In this document: positions 1 through 9,619 of the stretch, piece after piece
Layout: every line of letters starts with the position of its first letter
Numbering within the stretch: position 1 is the stretch's first letter
Source of the DNA: Tetragonia tetragonoides
Taxonomy: Eukaryota > Streptophyta > Magnoliopsida > Caryophyllales > Aizoaceae
DNA length: 64,000 nucleotides
Direction: 5' to 3'
Assembly: GCA_038025085.1 (NCBI GenBank)
Contig: CM076140.1
Coordinates: forward strand, 21,883,501-21,947,500
Made by a program: the position numbers and the translations under genes
Notes under the pieces: model-generated
What the model was told of the DNA's origin: nothing
The model's input: only the letters and a program-made list of their open reading frames with translations
Database searches by the model: none

Positions 1-860
1 TATTAATGAGATTTTAATGTGTCGGGCCTCTTAAGAGGTTACCTACGTATCCTTGCAGAATCAGGCCAAAACGTAGTTCGGGGACCACAAATTTTATTGC
101 CCTAACTTTTGCCTGAGTCATTGTCTTGGGGGATCGACCCAACGGGCTTGTCATTTTTGCCTAAGCCATTGAATGAATATGCTTAGCGGGCTCTTTTTTT
201 TTTTATTTTTTTTTATGCCCTAATTTTTTCCTAGGCCGCCCTTTCGGGTTTTCAACCTAGCGGGCTATATATATTTGTTTTTAGTGAACACACATCTTTA
301 AGGGGTTACACCTCTAGGAGGTCTTTTGGGTTGTAATGTTGGGCCAAGGTGATGGTTGCCAAAGAAGGGAGGATGATGCACACTTCCCATACCCAGGGTT
401 AGGATAAATGTGGTTTAAGAAACAAAGTGACTTGTATTTGTTGGCTTAAATGGGCTCCAAGTGGTAACTTTTATTATTGTGAAAGGATAATAATATAGGG
501 TGCCAAATGAATGCCTAATGTCCTCGGTACGACTTTTGGATGTGTGTCTTTTTTTTATTTATATTTTTTGGTCCTTCTCAATCATTCTCAAAAGTTAAGG
601 TCCATAGCGTTGTTCAATCAGATTTAGCAACTTAGATTCATCATTGGATTTCCAAGTTAAACATTCCATGAGAAAAGAAAGTGATAAATAAAGGCTTATT
701 TTATTCAATACAAAAATTAAGCATTTTAATGCTTAAAAGGGATCCTAAGACAAGATTTGGACTCGACAAAAGAAAGAAAATGGGAGGAACTCTCCAACTT
801 AGCCTAAAACTCTATGACTCAAGATTGGGCTTCGCCATTTCGCTTGATGGTATTATTGCC
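1..860 (-). other. A1 region downstream of the gag remnant, no gene
   Basis: No convincing ORF is present. The first 90 bases resemble 23588-23720 in element C, just past the stop of the antisense gene P2: both hold an ATTAATGA motif, then CCTAC(G/A)TATCC and GGAATCAGGCC-like blocks and a GTAGTTC block. A P2-like antisense gene may therefore lie immediately left of the window. T-rich runs occur at 190-215 and 548-570. The 681-863 open frame has no recognisable domain and I do not regard it as a gene. Confidence 0.45.
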
Positions 861-1610
861 TAATTGGGCGAGGATGTCATCTTCAATAAGCATACCTACG
901 TAATTGAGTTGTGCGTAGGTGTCGATGGCTTGAAACTATAAATGATCAAGATACCTTGGTTGAAGGTTCTTGATTAACTTACGAATTTGCTCCTCCTCGA
1001 ATGGACGGTCAATCATTTCGACAACCTTGGTTCTCCATGTCTTGACAAAATCAGTGAAGTTTTCATTTTCACCTTGCTTAATAGCTTAAAGCTCTTTAAT
1101 GGGCATTGGTTGAATACTGTTGTTAGCGTACCTAGTAAGGAACAAACTTGACACCTTGTTCCAATCTTGAACTTGATTGGGTTCGACCTTAAAAAACCAT
1201 GCCCTCACTGTGGGGTCCAAGGTTTGTGAGAAGAGGTGGACATATAAGTCAGGATCCACTCCTCTTAGGCCCATTGCAGTAGTAAAGGCCCTTATGTGAT
1301 CTTTTGGATCGTTAGTCCCTTTGAAAATGGAGACTTCGGGCATTGAGAACTTAGGTGGGAGTTTTCCCTTGATGTGAGAGGAATACCCTTCAGAATTGAT
1401 CATGTAGTGACTTATAATCTTGTTTTTGGTCAAGACTAATTCGAGCTTCTTGATTTGGGCCTCAAGTGCGATCACGTCCTCGTTAGGTGGAGGAGTGTCG
1501 TTATGTTTTTGTTCGATGACAGTCAAACGATTGTCCATAGATTTCAACAAAGACATCATCTCCTTGATCATTTTCTCATCGGTCTTAGGTACTTCATTAT
1601 CTCTAACCAT
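861..1610 (-). pseudogene. gag remnant of element A1 (retrotransposon gag domain)
   Basis: The start at 1610 opens a 174-codon frame that matches the A2 and C gag proteins: a short coiled N-terminus, then a block around PKFSMPEVSIFKGTNDPKDH, then GLRGVDPDLYVHLFSQTLDP and WFFKVEPNQ. This copy retains the uninterrupted LFSQTLDP reading that is frameshifted in A2 and C. A TAA closes the frame at about 1086, but recognisable gag sequence with further stops continues to about 861. The zinc-knuckle and protease parts are missing. Gag would build the virus-like particle; this one is dead. Confidence 0.8.
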
Positions 1611-2340
1611 GGTAGCGGGTATTGAAGATGAAAGTGGTTGAGTGATAAACTGCTTTCGAACCAGACGATTGCTTTTGGTATGTCGTTCCCAACTCCTCGA
1701 ATCGTAGTTCCTTGTCCTACCAATCTGAATATTCAGTTAACTTGGTGAGGGACATTGAGGGAGAAGACTTGAAGAAATATTATTTTTTTTGGATAAACAC
1801 ACTCTCCTAATTACCCTTGGAGTACTAGCATGCAAGTCTAAGATGGACATGCAATGATGACAAGTCCATATGCAATGTGGTCTAAGATGAATGCAACTAT
1901 ATGTGACATGCAAATGCTAGAATGATCTAGATGAGTGATGCGCATGTTCATGTGAAATGCATGATATGCAAAGACTCTAGAATGACCTAATAGACATGTA
2001 TACCATGAAATAATATATGAGGAAATGACCTACGATGATTATTCATGCAATCTAAATGTCCTATATGAGATGCAACATGTATGATCAACACTTAACGAGT
2101 AGAGCTACCCATCTATAGTAAATGGGTGTTCTAGAATGATGTATGATGGAATGTAGAATATTCTATATGTCCTAGCATGGAGCTTCTAGAATGAGATGCA
2201 ATGTAATGACTTTTTTTTTTAGAAAGAAAGAAAATGTGGGAAATTAATCTAGAATGATTCATTAAAAAAGTTGCCATAAAATACAAAGTAACATGTTTGA
2301 GCCAAAGATCTGTTGACTCAATAAAAGAAAAAATACGGAG
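1611..2340 (-). other. A1 leader segment, no gene
   Basis: Non-coding leader between gag and the tandem repeats. It is rich in ATGCA/ATGTGA words (for example 1830-2060), giving a loose simple-sequence character. No open frame with a domain was seen on either strand. Confidence 0.5.
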
Positions 2341-3257
2341 ACTCTTGACTTAGAGAAAGGGCAAGGGAATATTTTCGACTCTTAACAAAGAAAATATGTA
2401 CTCTTGACTAAGGAAAAGGGAGATTTTATTCTAGGCTCAAATTGGGATAAAATAAATGATTATACTCTTGACTAAGGAAAGGGGAGATTTTATTCTACAC
2501 TCAAATTAGGATAAAATAAAAGATCATACTCTTTACTAAGGAAAGGGGAATATCTTATTCTAGACTCAAATTGGGATAAAAATAAGAGATATTAGACTCT
2601 TGACTAAGGAAAGGAAAGATTTTATTCTAGACTCAAATTGGGATAAAATAAAAATTATACTCTTGACTAGGAAAAGGGAATGATTTTATTCTGGACTCAA
2701 ATTGGGTAAAAAAAAAAAGATTATACTCTTGACTAAGGAAAGGAGAGATTTTATTCTAGACTCAAATTGGGATAAAATAAAAGATTATACTCCTGACTAG
2801 GGAAAGGGAAAGATTTTATTCTAGACTCAAATTGGGATAAAATAAAAATTATACTCCTGACTAGGGAAAGGGAAAGATTTTATTCTAGACTCAAATTGGG
2901 ATAAAATAAAAATTATACTCCTGACTAGGGAAAGGGAAAGATTTTATTCTAGACTCAAATTGGGATAAAATAAAAATTATACTCCTGACTAGGGAAAGGG
3001 ATAGATTTTATTCCGGACTCAAATGGGATAAAATAAAAGATTATACTCCTGACTAAGGAAAGGGAAAGATTTTATTCTGGACTCAAATTGGGATAAAATA
3101 AAAATTATACTCTTGACTAGGGAAAGGGAAAGATTTTATTCTAGACTCAAATTGAGATAAAATAAAAGATTATACTCTTGACTAGGGAAATGGAAAGATT
3201 TTATTCTAGACTCAAATTGGGATAAAATAAAAGATTATACTCTTGACTAAGGAAAGA
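2341..3257 (-). repeat. Tandem repeat array, about 64-bp unit, in the A1 5' leader
   Basis: About 14 imperfect units of roughly 64 bp, each holding ACTCTTGACTA-AGGAAAGGG, GATTTTATTCTAGACTCAAA and TTGGGATAAAATAAAA blocks. The array lies between the primer site and gag. Related 69-bp arrays occupy the same place in A2 (14347-14808) and C (29991-30241), so it is a family trait with variable copy number. Confidence 0.9.
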
Positions 3258-3913
3258 CTGACTCATTATTTTTTTTGGGATCTTTGGCTAAAACCCATTA
3301 CTTGGACGGGAAGGAAAAAATTAAGGAAAATATTTTCTCCTAAGGGAACAAGCATCAAAGGTATCATTCATGGAATATTATTTCCTAAAATAATAATATT
3401 GTAGATCAATCTTAGGCATAGAAGATTACGCAAAGATTGCGTTCCCATTAGGGCAAACAACACATTCACGCAAAAACTACAGTCACAAAGATCTAGCATG
3501 GACATGGGACTGAGTTTCAAGCCTAAAATATTGGTTCTAGTTTATGCAATTGGGTAGGCTTAAGGGTTTTTGTCAAAAGGTACTCATGATCAAGAATGTA
3601 CAACAATCCGCGGGATGCGCGACAATGTGATGCATCCTTGTTATCCTACTCGTCGAATGGACGAATGCGTAGGAAGTTACATGAGGTGGGGGGATCCATG
3701 TTTCTTGGCAAAGAGGAATCGAGAGGATTCCCACCAAGGCACTTCACCACACTCTAAGGGATAAAAACTGGTTAGAACTTGTTAAAACAAGCTCGGAAGT
3801 CGCGCATGCAAATGAATGTATGAATGCAAAGCTAACATTTCCTATGAGTAATAATAACAAGGTCATGAACAATGCAATTTTAAAAATTAATCAAGATCAA
3901 TTTTCAAGTTACA
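3258..3913 (-). other. A1 leader with a block conserved in A2 and C
   Basis: No sense gene. Positions 3500-3770 match 15090-15350 (A2) and 30525-30795 (C) closely. The plus (antisense) strand is open for 64 codons in all three, without an ATG at the front (the frame starts at a TTG). The block could be a conserved RNA signal for packaging or dimerisation, or a small antisense peptide; neither is shown. Confidence 0.5.
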
Positions 3914-3918
3914 CCCTC

Positions 3919-4733
3919 TGATGCGGGAGCAAGTGTGCAAAGTAAACAGAACAACCAAGGAACTAGCAAGATAACATCTATTCTTGTTTACATCGAGTTT
4001 CTTTGGTGGTTATGCATTAAATTGACTCCTACAAAGATAATTACATGGAGTTTACACACAAGATCGGGATTAAAGCTCTTATTATATGATCTCATTCGTT
4101 ATAAGGATTCCCGTAATTTTGACAGCTTCTACACTGGTTCGTATTTTGATCATAACTTACTCATACAACATGGGATCGTGGTGATTCAAAGCTCTGTAGA
4201 AAGCTGGAAAAGAGATCTAAAACTCCTATCTTTTGAGTTTTCCCATATTCGAAACGTAACAGGGTTTAAAAGACGATTTAATTTACAGTGGAAAGCTGTT
4301 CCCACGGGTTTGTGCCTTGGGCGCTAGGTAATCAGTTGTTTAGTTCGATTTCGTTTAGTATTCCCTTAATTAGTTAGAATATGTTTAGGAGAGTAATAAT
4401 CTGATTGTTATTAGTATTAGAAGTCCATTAGGTGTTAGGAAAGCTGTTAGTTAGTCCGTTTTACAATTGTAGTCAGTTTCGTAATTAGTTTCCTATTCGG
4501 ACTAGGATTAGGATTCCGAATAGCTTTAGATTTTCTTTGTCTATAAATAGGGGAGAGCTTTGCTATTGTAAACTCGTGCTTTGATGATTAATTATTGAAT
4601 ACGTGAGTATTTACCCCTCAAACTGAGTGATTCAGGTTGAAACCCTTACGAGTGATTCGTGAGTTGTTCTTGAGTGATTCTTGAACAAGATCCCTTTGTG
4701 TGATACTATCAAAGGTTAATTTCCGTTTTGTTA
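3919..4733 (+). repeat. B LTR1 (3' end clipped)
   Basis: It is identical in plan to LTR2 but lacks the last 14 nt (CTTATTTCACATCA). Three filler bases (4734-4736) join it directly to the start of LTR2. A TATA box (TATAAATA) lies at 4542-4549. The 130-codon open frame inside is repeated in LTR2 and partly in LTR3 and is not a gene. Confidence 0.9.
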
Positions 4734-4736
4734 TAT

Positions 4737-5565
4737 TGATGCGGGAGCAAGTGTGCAAAGTAAACAGAACAACCAAGGAACTAGCAAGATAACATCTATT
4801 CTTGTTTACATCGAGTTTCTTTGGTGGTTATGCATTAAATTGACTCCTACAAAGATAATTACATGGAGTTTACACACAAGATCGGGATTAAAGCTCTTAT
4901 TATATGATCTCATTCGTTATAAGGATTCCCGTAATTTTGACAGCTTCTACACTGGTTCGTATTTTGATCATAACTCACTCATACGATATGGGATCGTGGT
5001 GATTCAAAGCTCTGTAGAAAGCTGGAAAAGCGATCTAAAACTCCTATCTTTTGAGTTTTCCCATATTCGAAACGTAACAGGGTTTAAAAGACGATTTAAT
5101 TTACAGTGGAAAGCTGTTCCCACGGGTTTGTGCCTTGGGCGCTAGGTAATCAGTTGTTTAGTTCGATTTCGTTTAGTATTCCCTTAATTAGTTAGAATAT
5201 GTTTAGGAGAGTAATAATCTGATTGTTATTAGTATTAGAAGTCCATTAGGTGTTAGGAAAGCTATTAGTTAGTCCGTTTTACAATTGTAGTCAGTTTCGT
5301 AATTAGTTTCCTATTCGGACTAGGATTAGGATTCCGAATAGCTTTAGATTTTCTTTGTCTATAAATAGGGGAGATCTTTGCTATTGTAAACTCGTGCTTT
5401 GATGATTAATTATTGAATACGTGAGTCTTTACCCCTCAAACTGAGTGATTCAGGTTGAAACCCTTACGAGTGATTCGTGAGTTGTTCTTGAGTGATTCTT
5501 GAACAAGATCCCTTTGTGTGATACTATCAAAGGTTAATTTCCGTTTTGTTACTTATTTCACATCA
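4737..5565 (+). repeat. B LTR2, complete 829-bp 5' LTR
   Basis: Starts TGATGCGGG and ends CACATCA, followed three bases later by the primer binding site. This is the functional 5' LTR for the gag transcript. It matches LTR1 except for a handful of single-base changes. Confidence 0.92.
5360..5367 (+). promoter_or_regulatory. TATA box of B LTR2 (TATAAATA)
   Basis: TATAAATAGGGGAGA is conserved at the same place in all three LTRs (4542, 5360 and 7478). It lies about 205 bp before the LTR end and about 370 bp before the gag start, as expected for the U3 promoter. Confidence 0.75.
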
Positions 5566-5568
5566 ACT

Positions 5569-5580
5569 TGGTATCAGAGC
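5569..5580 (+). other. Primer binding site of B, initiator tRNA-Met type
   Basis: TGGTATCAGAGC just after the LTR end is the standard plant retrotransposon site pairing with the 3' end of initiator methionine tRNA. It starts three bases after the LTR. Confidence 0.9.
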
Positions 5581-5728
5581 TAAAGGTTTGAGCTTTCTTA
5601 AGTTTAAACAACACGGTCCTGAGCATAAACACGACACCATAGCGAGCTTTAGAGAAAGATTCTTGCAAGATCCACCCTTTGTTCACGAAGACAGCCAAGA
5701 AACCCCCAAGAAACCAACAACTGAAGCT

Positions 5729-7030
5729 ATGGGTGTGCCCAGCGAACTAGCAAAGTTGTTAACAGCCATGGAGGATCTTAGGACGTCTTTCAAATCTCAA
5801 GAAGAGCGGATGGCTGCTATGGAAAGAAGAAACCAAGAAGATAGGGAGAACATGGAGACAAGGATGCGCAGAATTCATTGGAGAAACCACAACCGTGACC
5901 CCGACTTCGATGAGGAGTTTGAAGATACAAGTGGGACTAGAACCAATGACGCTCCTAAACCACGACATCCCTATGATGATGATAGGAACTTGAAAGTCGA
6001 ACTCCCTGAATATGACGGTTCCTACGATCCAGAGGCCTTTCTTGATTGGCATAGAACTATGGAGAGAGTGTTTGAATACAAGGAGTATGATGAGCGGCGA
6101 AGATGCAAGTTAGCCACGCATAAACTCACCAAGCATGCTTCTTTTTGGTATGAAAAACTAAAGGCTCGACGCAAGAAGGACGGGAAAGCAAAGATTGAGA
6201 CTTGGGACAAAGTCAAGAAACATTTAAGGAACCGATTTTTGCCTAAAGAGTTTGAGCAAGCACAGTTCTTGAAACTCACGTCCTTAAGCCAAGAAACCTC
6301 AAGTGTACAAGACTACCTCCAAAAGTTTGAAAACGTGCACATGATGTGTGATCTCGTGGAGAAGGAGGAGTTAAAGATTGCAAGATTCATCAAAGGACTA
6401 AACTCAACTCTAAGGCACAAGGTGGAGCTTGTTCCTTTCATATCCTTTGAGTATGTATGCAAGATAGCTCTCAAGATTGAGAGGCAAGAGAGGGAGCAAC
6501 AATTAGTGCACCTACTAGCACAACAAGCATACCAACAAGAGTTTCAACGTCGAAATCATAAGTTGGAGTACATGAAAGGGTGCATAATAAATGATCAACC
6601 CATCAATGAAGATAGGCTCTTTGTTGTGGATACATTCAAAGGAAAACCAGATCTTGATGATTACTTTAAAGATATTGTTCCTATGGAAGATTCACAAGAA
6701 AAGACCAATAACATTGACCCCCTTATTGTTGTTGAAGTTAATAATTCAAGCCTACCAACTGTGGTTGATGAGTTTATCGAAGAAATATTCATTGAACCAG
6801 AAAATTTTGGTGATTTCCTTGAAGATCTTGATTATATTGATGACATGCAAGAGGAATCCGAGATGGAGTTGGAACTTCTTGAATCTAGCTTTGATCAAGA
6901 ACAAGAAAGAGATGTCCATCAAGAAGACAACAACAAGGCTCTTAACCTTGTGGGTTCATTGGATATTTGTAAAGAAAATTTGATGAATATACAGGTTCAG
7001 GATACAGAAAATTGGATATTTGGATATTGA
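5729..7030 (+). CDS. gag protein of element B (Ty3/gypsy type)
   Basis: The first good ATG is at 5729 (MGVPSELAKLL). The frame is open upstream into the LTR, but without an earlier ATG. The 433-residue product has a coiled, charged N-terminus (about 1-70) and a retrotransposon gag domain (about 100-260). Motifs are LPEYDGSYDPEAFLDWHRTM, SFWYEKLKARRK, WDKVKKHLRNRFLP and SVQDYLQKFENV. An acidic C-terminal stretch follows. No zinc knuckle is seen. The protein should form the particle shell. Gypsy gag normally runs on into protease and RT; here a stop at 7028-7030 is followed within 20 bases by the truncated LTR3, so the rest has been lost. The reading frame is undamaged. Confidence 0.88.
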   Translation: MGVPSELAKLLTAMEDLRTSFKSQEERMAAMERRNQEDRENMETRMRRIHWRNHNRDPDFDEEFEDTSGTRTNDAPKPRHPYDDDRNLKVELPEYDGSYDPEAFLDWHRTMERVFEYKEYDERRRCKLATHKLTKHASFWYEKLKARRKKDGKAKIETWDKVKKHLRNRFLPKEFEQAQFLKLTSLSQETSSVQDYLQKFENVHMMCDLVEKEELKIARFIKGLNSTLRHKVELVPFISFEYVCKIALKIERQEREQQLVHLLAQQAYQQEFQRRNHKLEYMKGCIINDQPINEDRLFVVDTFKGKPDLDDYFKDIVPMEDSQEKTNNIDPLIVVEVNNSSLPTVVDEFIEEIFIEPENFGDFLEDLDYIDDMQEESEMELELLESSFDQEQERDVHQEDNNKALNLVGSLDICKENLMNIQVQDTENWIFGY

Positions 7031-7050
7031 TGAAGAAAATTTGTAAAGAA

Positions 7051-7683
7051 AATTTTGACAGCTTCTACACTGGTTCGTATTTTGATCATAACTCACTCAT
7101 ACGACATGGGATCGTGGTGATTCAAAGCTCTGTAGAAAGCTGGAAAAGAGATCTAAAACTCCTATCTTTTGAGTTTTCCCATATTCGAAACGTAACAGGG
7201 TTTAAAAGACGATTTAATTTACAGTGGAAAGCTGTTCCCACGGGTTTGTGCCTTGGGCGCTAGGTAATCAGTTGTTTAGTTCGATTTCGTTTAGTATTCC
7301 GTTAATTAGTTAGAATATGTTTAGGAGAGTAATAATCTGATTGTTATTAGTATTAGAAGTCCATTAGGTGTTAGGAAAGCTGTTAGTTAGTCCGTTTTAC
7401 AATTGTAGTCAGTTTCGTAATTAGTTTCCTATTCGGATTAGGATTAGGATTCCGAATAGCTTTAGATTTTCTTTGTCTATAAATAGGGGAGAGCTTTGCT
7501 ATTGCAAACTCGTGCTTTGATGATTAATTATTGAATACGTGAGTATTTACCCCTCAAACTGAGTGATTCAGGTTGAAACCCTTACGAGTGATTCGTGAGT
7601 TGTTCTTGAGTGATTCTTGAACAAGATCCCTTTGTGTGATACTATCAAAGGTTAATTTCCGTTTTGTTACTTATTTCACATCA
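7051..7683 (+). repeat. B LTR3, 3' LTR missing its first 196 bp
   Basis: It begins at AATTTTGACAGC, which is base 197 of the full LTR, and runs without indels to CACATCA followed by the TSD. The polypurine tract and all of pol upstream are gone. The junction falls in an AATTTT run, which suggests a microhomology deletion. Confidence 0.9.
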
Positions 7684-7695
7684 CCCTCTTACTAA

Positions 7696-7714
7696 ATCCC
7701 CAGCAAAGTCGCCA
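7696..7714 (-). other. Primer binding site of A1 (tRNA-Arg-like, Tat/Ogre type)
   Basis: On the minus strand it reads TGGCGACTTTGCTGGGGAT, one base after the LTR end. The TGGCGACT..GCTGGGGA form is what I recall for Tat/Ogre elements primed by an arginine tRNA. The exact tRNA is inferred, not checked. Confidence 0.7.
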
Positions 7715-8837
7715 CTGTAACACCAGGGTTTGAATTTTACTCCCTTTGCTATTGGGTGTTTAGGATAATTGAAGAGTCGCCACCAAATTTTAAGGAAAAC
7801 ACTTGGAAACCAATAAAAAACCCAAATCGAAAGTCTGGAAAGACTCCAACCTAGGTTTAATGCACCCCAATCCCGATTGGGGATAAATTGACTCTAATGA
7901 CCCAAAGGACCAAAGTTGAGTTCGGGGGTGTGGGTACGAATTGGGAAGGTGTTAGGCACCCAATTACGCCCGTTAAATAAACGGACTCTACTAATTGATC
8001 TTGATTAATAATTAATGTTGCACGGTTCCAAACAAATTCGGTCGTCCAAATCCTAGAATTAACTAAGTGGGTTGAACAACATGAATTATTGCTATTGTTA
8101 TCGCTTTGCACATGATTCATCCAATTACATGCTATGAATTAATAAAGCACAAGATTAACCCAATAAATACACAAGATGATAATATTCTCCAAAATCTATC
8201 GTTATTGCTTAACGCGTCAATTGCCAACATGCATCAATAAACAAGTTAGTAACTTCATTGAGATTAAATCAAAGCAATAAAGAAGTAGTTGATAAGAACT
8301 TGCTTCTCATGCAATAATTATAACAAAATATGAAAATTGATCCAATCATGCAATTAATCTAATTCTATACTAATTAAACATGTAAATATGCAAAAACATG
8401 ATTTTTATACTAAACATGCAATAAACATGAATTAAACTAATCTAACATGATAATTATACTAATATACAAAATAATAATCAAAACATGCAAATTAATGTAA
8501 AACATGATTATAAAAAGAATTGGTTTATTAAAATAAACCCTCAAGATGGAGAACTAGGATGTTCACTTACGAACGGACGAATTTCCAAAGATTCTTGTTC
8601 TTGTTCAAAAGTAGAAGAATTATGTGTTGTCTTGTGAAGATGAATAATAATAAAGGTTTTTTTTGTGGTGGAAAGGGTAAAGGATCAGTTTTTATGGTGG
8701 AAAGATGATTAGAGTAGTTTTCTTGGTGAAGGAAAAAGGAGATGGATGAAGATAGAGATATTAGGGTTAATTAGAGAGTTCTATGGTTCAATTTGACCTC
8801 TCCATCGTGTTCTGCTTGAAAAAACGAAGGAAAAGAG

Positions 8838-8845
8838 TATATATA
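8838..8845 (-). promoter_or_regulatory. TATA box of the A1 LTR
   Basis: TATATATA lies about 80 bp downstream (element sense) of the GC palindrome array, in a suitable place for the U3 promoter. Confidence 0.55.
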
Positions 8846-8921
8846 GAGGTATGTTTAGGTGTAGGACGGAACTGACAAAAAGGCCAGACAAAATAGTCCA
8901 TCAGGCGCCTTTTGGGGGGGA

Positions 8922-9031
8922 CCGCTTGGCGTCCAAGCGGCTACCGCTCTAACAAGCGGCTAGCCACTAGGGAAAGCGGCTCAGCCGCTAGGGCAAGCGG
9001 ATCAGCCGCTTGGGCAAGAGGTTCAGCCGCT
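8922..9031 (-). promoter_or_regulatory. GC-rich 21-bp palindrome array in the A1 LTR
   Basis: Units begin near 8936, 8955, 8975, 8996 and 9017. The clearest are AGCGGCTCAGCCGCT (8975) and AGCGGATCAGCCGCT (8996). CCGCTTGG-CGT-CCAAGCGG at 8922 is a larger palindrome. Spacing is 19-21 bp. The same class of array recurs at 16631, 17917, 21827 and 32055, each near a TATA-like box. Confidence 0.7.
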
Positions 9032-9619
9032 CCGAAAGAGAGGGAGACAAATTTTGGATGGCCCATAACTTCTTCGTTGGACCTTTAATTGACCTGATTC
9101 GTTATGCATTGGATGCCGTATTAAAAGGGCTTTGTTTGGACATATTATAAGCCCAATTCTCATGAGTATTTCTGGAGTTATGCCCAAACACTAAAGAGGT
9201 GTCCATTTCAGTATGCCTTGCGGTAATTGGATCATATCTCATTCGTTTCTTATTGGCCTTGGACCCATAATATGTCATTTTGAAGGTATTTGTTTGAGGA
9301 ATCCATGTAAATTAGGATCCCTTGGGAATTATTCCTCTAATGGAGTAGAATCCTATTTGAACTATGGAGTGCGTTAATCAGAGCATCTCTTTTGTCCCAT
9401 AACTTTGTGGTATCATATCTTTTGACTCCGGTGTCCGTTTGGGATGAGGTAAGGGTCGGTTGAAAGGTTATAGAAAAGGGTATGTGATCATTGTGAAATG
9501 AGAGGCTTTATGCCAATGATCAAGAGTTCGAACACTTCGGAAATTCTTACTATCCATGTTATTCCATATCCATCATCATCGGGTTTTTGGTGGGACAGAG
9601 ACACAATTTGGTGTCTACA

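Larger units (their letters stand above)
3919..7683 (+). mobile_element. Element B: young gag-only LTR retrotransposon with three LTRs, TSD CCCTC
   Basis: The termini are TGATG...CATCA, flanked by the identical 5-bp target duplication CCCTC at 3914-3918 and 7684-7688. Removing B restores the A1 leader as seen in C (around 30955). The order is LTR1 (3919-4733), LTR2 (4737-5565), primer site, gag, and a 5'-truncated LTR3 (7051-7683). There is no protease, RT, RNase H or integrase. By eye the LTR copies differ at only about 1% of positions, so B is the youngest insertion in the nest. It could only have moved with proteins supplied by another element, or lost pol after insertion. Confidence 0.92.
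1..9619 (-). mobile_element. Element A1: Tat-type Ty3/gypsy retrotransposon lacking pol, left end outside window
   Basis: A minus-strand LTR retrotransposon. Reading right to left it has a 5' LTR (9619-7716), a tRNA primer site (7714-7696), a long leader with tandem repeats, and a gag remnant (1610-861). After that comes sequence resembling the region downstream of pol in element C. Protease, RT, RNase H and integrase are absent between gag and the 3' region, so this is a large-deletion, non-autonomous copy. Its LTR abuts the RNase H coding sequence of element A2 at 9619/9620, so it inserted there; the expected partner of the right flank ACTGG lies outside the window. Element B is inserted in its leader. 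The 3' LTR is not in the window. Confidence 0.8.
7716..9619 (-). repeat. 5' LTR of A1, 1904 bp
   Basis: On the plus strand it runs TGTAACACC...GTGTCTACA, giving TGTAGACAC...GGTGTTACA in element sense. It is bounded by the primer site on the left and A2 coding sequence on the right. It shares blocks with the A2/C LTRs: GTCGCCACCAAATTT, a GTTCGGGGG(T/C)GTG block, and GGTGTTAGGCACCCAA. It is otherwise divergent, so A1 belongs to a sister subfamily. It carries a palindrome array (8922-9031) and a TATA box (8838-8845) for minus-strand transcription. Confidence 0.88.

Noticed and set aside
681..863. 60-codon plus-strand frame
   Set aside because: No domain, no promoter, and lies in the decayed 3' region of A1.
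3935..5145. Two near-identical 130-codon open frames (3935-4327 and 4753-5145) and a third partial one at 7012-7263
   Set aside because: They lie at the same place in the three LTR copies of element B and carry no domain. Repetition comes from the LTR, not from gene duplication.
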